A program made the position numbers and the translations under genes. This document shows, piece by piece, positions 60,129 through 64,000 of a stretch of 64,000 nt of DNA. Under the pieces are notes generated by a model. It did no database searches, was not told the DNA's origin, and worked only from the letters and a program-made list of their open reading frames with translations. Every line of letters begins with the position of its first letter. Positions within the stretch are counted from its first letter, which is position 1. The stretch lies in contig NZ_JAPEMV010000001.1 in the NCBI RefSeq assembly GCF_026342355.1, positions 1,550,001 through 1,614,000 on the forward strand. Reading direction: 5' to 3'. Source of the stretch: Streptomyces sp. NBC_00249 (GTDB lineage Bacteria; Actinomycetota; Actinomycetes; Streptomycetales; Streptomycetaceae).

Positions 60129-61262
60129 GTGCCTGCCACCGGAACCACCCGTACCACCCTTCGCCGCGGCATCGTCGCCGCCGCCGCTCTCCCGCTCCTG
60201 ATCGGCGCGCTCGCCTCCTGCGGCTACGGCTCCGAGGCCAAGAAGGACGAGCCCAAGGGCGCGGCGTCCAACGCCTCCGGCGAGGGCGCGAAGAAGCTCT
60301 CCGCCTCCGAGGTCCGCATCGGGTACTTCCCGAACCTGACCCACGCGACCGCTCTGGTCGGCCTCCAGGAAGGCCTGATCGCGAAGGAGCTGGGCGCGAC
60401 CACGATCAAGCCGCAGTCCTTCAACGCCGGCCCGTCCGAGATCGAAGCCCTCAACGGCGGCTCTCTCGACATCGGTTTCATCGGCCCCTCGCCGTCGATC
60501 AACGGCTACGTGAAGTCCAAGAGCACCAACCTGCGGATCATCTCCGGCTCCGCCTCGGGCGGCGTCAAGCTGGTCGTGAACCCGGACAAGATCAAGACCC
60601 TGGACGACCTCAAGGGCAAGAAGATCGCCACCCCGCAGAAGGGGAACACGCAGGACGTCGCGTTCCTCAACTGGATCTCCGAGAAGGGCTGGTCGGTCGA
60701 CCCGGAGTCCGGCAAGGGTGACGTCTCCGTCGTCCGTACGGACAACAAGGTCACCCCGGACGCCTTCAAGCAGGGCTCGATCGACGGCGCCTGGGTGCCG
60801 GAGCCCACGGCCTCCAAGCTCGTCTCCGACGGCGGCTCCGTCCTCCTCGACGAGGGCAGCCTGTGGCCCGAGAACAAGTTCGTGATCACGAACATCGTCG
60901 TGTCGCAGAAGTTCCTCAAGGACCACCCGGACGTGGTCGAGGCCGTGCTCCGCGGCACGGTGAAGACCAACGAGTGGATCCACGCCAACCAGGACAAGGC
61001 GAAGGCCTCGGCCAACGCCAAGCTCGCGGCCGAGGGCGGCAAGCCGCTCGACGCGAAGGTCATCGACCCGGCGTGGCCCAGCATCGCGGTCACCGACGAC
61101 CCGCTGGCCGCGACGCTGAAGAAGCAGTCGGACTGGGCGGTCAAGGCCAAGCTCATCGAGCAGCCCGACCTGGCCGGCATCTACGACCTGACGCTCCTGA
61201 ACAAGGTCCTGAAGGCCGCCGGCAAGCCCGAGGTCTCCGACGCCGGTCTCGGCGCCAAGTAA
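60129..61262 (+). CDS. Sulfonate/nitrate/taurine-type ABC transporter substrate-binding lipoprotein
   Basis: A 377-aa periplasmic-type binding protein starting at GTG 60129 with RBS GAGAGGAAG. The signal sequence has a twin-arginine-like LRRG start and a lipobox ending LASC near residue 36, so it is a lipoprotein. The mature protein shows VRIGYFPNLTHATALVGLQEGL, NGGSLDIGFIGPSPSINGYV, KGKKIATPQKGNTQDVAF and DGAWVPEPTASKLV, as in SsuA/TauA/NrtA-type proteins. The ligand is a sulfur source, probably a sulfonate or sulfate ester, by operon context. Confidence 0.9.
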   Translation: MPATGTTRTTLRRGIVAAAALPLLIGALASCGYGSEAKKDEPKGAASNASGEGAKKLSASEVRIGYFPNLTHATALVGLQEGLIAKELGATTIKPQSFNAGPSEIEALNGGSLDIGFIGPSPSINGYVKSKSTNLRIISGSASGGVKLVVNPDKIKTLDDLKGKKIATPQKGNTQDVAFLNWISEKGWSVDPESGKGDVSVVRTDNKVTPDAFKQGSIDGAWVPEPTASKLVSDGGSVLLDEGSLWPENKFVITNIVVSQKFLKDHPDVVEAVLRGTVKTNEWIHANQDKAKASANAKLAAEGGKPLDAKVIDPAWPSIAVTDDPLAATLKKQSDWAVKAKLIEQPDLAGIYDLTLLNKVLKAAGKPEVSDAGLGAK

Positions 61263-61295
61263 GTCCGTAGTTAGCAACCCCAGGAGGTGACGACC

Positions 61296-62090
61296 ATGGC
61301 CACCACGCTTGCCAAGGCTGCCGAGGGCACCCTCGAGGAGCAGACGCACGCCGCCCGCATCGAGCACGTCTCGAAGTCCTTCTCCGGCCCGGCCGGATCG
61401 CAGCTCGTCCTGGACGACATCAGCCTCGATGTCGCTCCCGGCGAGTTCGTCACCATCCTGGGGGCCTCGGGGTGCGGAAAGTCCACCCTGCTGAACCTGG
61501 TCGCCGGACTGGACAAGCCGTCCGCGGGGTCGATCGAGACCCCCGGCGGCCGTCCGGCCCTGATGTTCCAGGAGCACGCCCTCTTCCCGTGGCTCACCGC
61601 GGGCAAGAACATCGAACTCGCCCTGCGCCTGCGCGGGGTGGCCAAGGCCGACCGCAAGCCCGAGGCCGAACGGCTCCTCGAGCTGGTCCGGCTCGGCGGC
61701 TCGTACGGCAAGCGCGTCCACGAGCTGTCCGGCGGCATGCGCCAGCGCGTGGCCCTGGCCCGGGCGCTCGCCCAGGACAGCCGTCTGCTGCTGATGGACG
61801 AGCCCTTCGCGGCGCTCGACGCCATCACCCGTGACGTGCTGCACGGCGAACTCACCCGCATCTGGGCGGAGACGGGCCTGTCGGTCCTCTTCGTCACCCA
61901 CAACGTCCGCGAGGCCGTGCGCCTCGCCCAGCGTGTGGTCCTGCTCTCCTCGCGCCCCGGCCGGGTCGCGAAGGAATGGACCGTGGACATCGCCCAGCCC
62001 CGCCGCATCGAGGACGCGGACGTGGCCGAGCTGTCCCTTGAGATCACTGAACACCTGCGTGGGGAGATCCGCCGCCATGGCCAGCACTGA
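61296..62090 (+). CDS. Sulfonate-type ABC transporter ATP-binding protein
   Basis: A 264-aa ATPase. Walker A is LGASGCGKSTLLNLVAGL near 58-66, the signature is ELSGGMRQRVALARALAQ near 147-160, Walker B is LLLMDEPFAALD, and the H-loop is LFVTHNVREAV. The start ATG 61296 has an AGGAGGT RBS 8 bp upstream; a GTG at 61287 is within the RBS and is rejected. It overlaps the permease gene by 14 bp. Confidence 0.93.
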   Translation: MATTLAKAAEGTLEEQTHAARIEHVSKSFSGPAGSQLVLDDISLDVAPGEFVTILGASGCGKSTLLNLVAGLDKPSAGSIETPGGRPALMFQEHALFPWLTAGKNIELALRLRGVAKADRKPEAERLLELVRLGGSYGKRVHELSGGMRQRVALARALAQDSRLLLMDEPFAALDAITRDVLHGELTRIWAETGLSVLFVTHNVREAVRLAQRVVLLSSRPGRVAKEWTVDIAQPRRIEDADVAELSLEITEHLRGEIRRHGQH

Positions 62091-62973
62091 CACCACCCCG
62101 AGGGCAGGCGCCAAGCACGACGACCTGGCCGGCCTGGAGGCGGGCCTCGACGCGCTCGACGCGGTCCAGACCCACCGGACCCCGGTCCGCGAGGTCTTCA
62201 CCAAGAAGGTCCTGCCCCCGCTGCTCGCCGTCGGCCTCGTGCTGGTGGTCTGGCAGGTGCTCGTCGCCGCGAAGGTCACCGACGAGACCAAGCTGCCCGC
62301 GCCGTCCGCCGTGTGGGACAGCCTGTCCGACATGTGGCTGAAGGGCACCCTGCTCGAAGTCATCTGGACCAGCGTCTCCCGCGGTCTGCTCGGCTTCCTG
62401 CTGGCCCTGGCCATCGGCACCCCGCTCGGCCTGCTGGTCGCCCGGGTGAAGTTCGTGCGCGCCGCCATCGGCCCGATCCTCCAGGGCCTGCAGTCGCTGC
62501 CCTCGGTGGCCTGGGTGCCCCCGGCCGTCCTGTGGTTCGGCCTCAACGACGCCATGATGTTCACGGTGATCCTGCTCGGCGCGGTCCCCTCCATCGCCAA
62601 CGGCCTCGTCTCCGGCATCGACCAGATCCCGCCGCTGTTCCTGCGGGCCGGCCGCACCCTGGGCGCGACCGGGCTGAGCGGCGCCCGGCACGTGGTCATG
62701 CCGGCCGCGCTGCCCGGCTACCTCGCGGGCCTCAAGCAGGGCTGGGCCTTCTCCTGGCGCTCCCTGATGGCGGCCGAGATCATCGCCAGCTCCCCCGACC
62801 TGGGCCTGGGCCTGGGCCAGCTGCTGGAGAACGGCCGCAACAACATCGACCTGCCGGGCGTGTTCCTCGCGATCATCCTGATCCTGGTCGTCGGCATCGC
62901 CATCGACCTGCTGATCTTCAGCCCGGTCGAGCGGTGGGTGCTGCGCAGCCGCGGCCTGCTGGTCAAGAGCTGA
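62077..62973 (+). CDS. Sulfonate-type ABC transporter permease
   Basis: A 298-aa membrane protein with six hydrophobic segments. The BPD_transp_1 EAA-like loop (RAGRTLGATGLSGARHVVMPAALPGYLAGL) is at about 190-215. The N-terminal 40 residues are cytoplasmic and charged. It should form a dimer with the ATPase and the binding lipoprotein upstream. Start ATG 62077 overlaps the ATPase end. Confidence 0.93.
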   Translation: MASTDTTPRAGAKHDDLAGLEAGLDALDAVQTHRTPVREVFTKKVLPPLLAVGLVLVVWQVLVAAKVTDETKLPAPSAVWDSLSDMWLKGTLLEVIWTSVSRGLLGFLLALAIGTPLGLLVARVKFVRAAIGPILQGLQSLPSVAWVPPAVLWFGLNDAMMFTVILLGAVPSIANGLVSGIDQIPPLFLRAGRTLGATGLSGARHVVMPAALPGYLAGLKQGWAFSWRSLMAAEIIASSPDLGLGLGQLLENGRNNIDLPGVFLAIILILVVGIAIDLLIFSPVERWVLRSRGLLVKS

Positions 62974-62977
62974 TCAC

Positions 62978-63760
62978 GTGTCCGCGCACGTCACGCACTC
63001 CCCGCAGGCCCCCGCCCTGCTGGTCATCGCCCACGGCAGCCGCGACCCGCGGCACGCGGCGACCGTGCACGCCCTCACCCGGCGGGTACGGGCGCTGCGG
63101 CCGGGGCTGCGCGTGGAAACCGCCTTCCTGGACTTCGACACCCCGACCGTCGACCGGGCGGTGGCCTCGCTCTACCTGTCGGGCGCACGCGAGATAGTGG
63201 CGCTCCCGCTCCTCCTGACGCGGGCGTTCCACGCGAAGTCCGACATCCCGGCGGTGCTCGCCGGAGCCACGTCCCACCTGCCGGACCTCTCCGTCCGGAT
63301 CGCGGATGTGCTCGGCCCGTCGCCGCTGCTGCTGGCGACCCTGGAGCGCCGGCTGTGGGAAGCCGGCCTCACCCCGGCGGACCGCGCCACCACCGGTGTG
63401 GTGCTCGCGTCCGCCGGTTCCTCCGACCCGGAGGCGATCGCAGTGATCGCTGAAATCGCGCGGGAGTGGCGGCACACCGGTTGGTGCGCCGTGCGGCCTG
63501 CGTTCGCCTCCGCTGCTCTCCCCCGGACGGAGGACGCCGTACGCGCGCTGCGCGCGGAGGGCGTCCGCCGGATCGCGGTGGCCCCCTACGTCATCGCCCC
63601 CGGCCGGCTCCCCGACCGCATCGCGGCGGGCGCCGAAGCCGCGGGCGCCGACGTGATCTCCGCCGTCCTGGGCCCCTCCCCGGAACTGGCCCGCCTGCTG
63701 CTCCGCAGGTTCGACGCGGCAGCCTCGTTCCCGGCCCGCATCCCGGCCCTGGCGGCGTAA
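62978..63760 (+). CDS. Sirohydrochlorin chelatase (CbiX/SirB-like)
   Basis: A 260-aa chelatase that places Fe2+ into sirohydrochlorin to give siroheme, the prosthetic group of SirA. The N-terminal metal-site motif is LLVIAHGSRDPRHAATVHAL near residues 11-30, and a second half repeats a similar fold (GVVLASAGSSDPEAIAVIAE near 135-155). Two CbiX-like halves in one chain are normal for the long type. Start GTG 62978, 4 bp after the permease stop. Cobalt chelation for the anaerobic B12 route is unlikely because this genome shows the CobG/CobN pathway. Confidence 0.9.
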   Translation: MSAHVTHSPQAPALLVIAHGSRDPRHAATVHALTRRVRALRPGLRVETAFLDFDTPTVDRAVASLYLSGAREIVALPLLLTRAFHAKSDIPAVLAGATSHLPDLSVRIADVLGPSPLLLATLERRLWEAGLTPADRATTGVVLASAGSSDPEAIAVIAEIAREWRHTGWCAVRPAFASAALPRTEDAVRALRAEGVRRIAVAPYVIAPGRLPDRIAAGAEAAGADVISAVLGPSPELARLLLRRFDAAASFPARIPALAA

Positions 63761-63762
63761 CC

Positions 63763-63899
63763 GCTGCGCGGGGCGAGGTCCCCTGCCCGCCCTTCGCCCG
63801 TTCCCCGGGCTCTGCCCGGACCCGTTGCCAGGTGAGGCGCCGTTCCCGGGGGCCAGCCCCCGGACCCCCGCTCCTCAAACGCCGGAGGGGCTGGATTTT
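63763..63899 (+). repeat. Dispersed intergenic repeat (long form, second copy)
   Basis: It starts GCTGCGCGG like 46878 and ends with the core CTCAAACGCCGGAGGGGCTG (63874-63893). It separates the convergent sirohydrochlorin chelatase and the last partial gene, as the copy at 46878 separates DUF456 and rsgA. Confidence 0.7.
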
Positions 63900-63906
63900 C
63901 GGGCGG

Positions 63907-64000
63907 CTACGCCCGCGCCGCGGCCTCGTCGGCCAGGGCCGTCAGGTCGGCCACGGACATGGCGCCCGGCGGCAGGCCCTCCCGGGCGAAGATGTTCGCC
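63907..64000 (-). CDS. C-terminal end of an unidentified protein (partial)
   Basis: The stop (TAG, 63907-63909 on the minus strand) closes a frame whose last residues read ANIFAREGLPPGAMSVADLTALADEAAARA-like text, with SVADLTALADEAAARA at the very end. The N-terminus is beyond base 64000. The visible part is an alanine-rich helix and does not identify a family. Confidence 0.5.
   Translation of the reverse strand, partial: ANIFAREGLPPGAMSVADLTALADEAAARA

Overview
The window is chromosomal DNA of a Streptomyces. The sequence is very GC-rich with strong third-position GC bias, starts are often GTG or TTG, and many genes overlap by ATGA or GTGA. The gene content fits: a two-domain geosmin synthase, an aerobic cobalamin pathway, a PucR-controlled xanthine dehydrogenase, a DUF2637 protein, an actinobacterial iron box, and a short 'HVDLGRMSSAICPAR'-type leader peptide ahead of the sulfur operon. 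No rRNA, tRNA, CRISPR array, prophage or intact insertion sequence was found.

Layout. 1-1.6 kb: the N-terminal part of a TTA-containing FAD oxidoreductase and an ArsR-like regulator divergent from an MFS transporter. 1.8-5.9 kb: the MFS gene runs into cobL(CbiE-CbiT), cobM and cobK. 6.1-14.2 kb: a small lipoprotein, a leftward cobG-cobH-cobIJ operon, and a divergent cobN preceded by a cobalamin riboswitch. 14.3-17.7 kb: a TetR regulator divergent from an FMN reductase and a DHA2 efflux pump, with an array of operator-like sites between them. 17.9-22.3 kb: a 20-codon ORF coupled to an ABC exporter, then geosmin synthase. 22.4-32.6 kb: a secreted beta-propeller protein and a purine catabolism block (xdhC-like factor, purine permease, three xanthine dehydrogenase subunits, divergent pucR).

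32.7-41.3 kb is mixed: a TPR-like protein behind a Rex-like box, a GntR regulator, an iron-boxed FhuF-type reductase, DUF2637, FxLYD and HATPase proteins, then a scarred stretch with a broken poxB, a small secreted two-cysteine peptide and a 35-bp imperfect repeat. It ends with a proline-rich PP2C-like protein. 41.4-53.9 kb: a large secreted subtilase, a LuxR regulator, DUF456, RsgA with a small upstream ORF and hairpin, a truncated VOC gene, a BrkB-like membrane protein, an AidB-like acyl-CoA dehydrogenase, a GAF regulator and a GNAT enzyme.

54.2-63.8 kb is one rightward assimilatory sulfate operon: leader peptide, sirA, a 59-aa zinc-ribbon protein, cysH, cysC, cysD, cysN, a sulfonate/nitrate/taurine-type ABC importer and a sirohydrochlorin chelatase. 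The operon activates sulfate (CysDN), phosphorylates or reduces APS (CysC, CysH), reduces sulfite (SirA), imports an alternative sulfur source and makes the siroheme that SirA needs. The two tetrapyrrole themes, cobalamin and siroheme, share the uroporphyrinogen/precorrin-2 branch. Most work in the window looks like core metabolism. The less explained signals are the small coupled ORFs, the operator arrays, the repeat families and the 37.9-39.4 kb scar.
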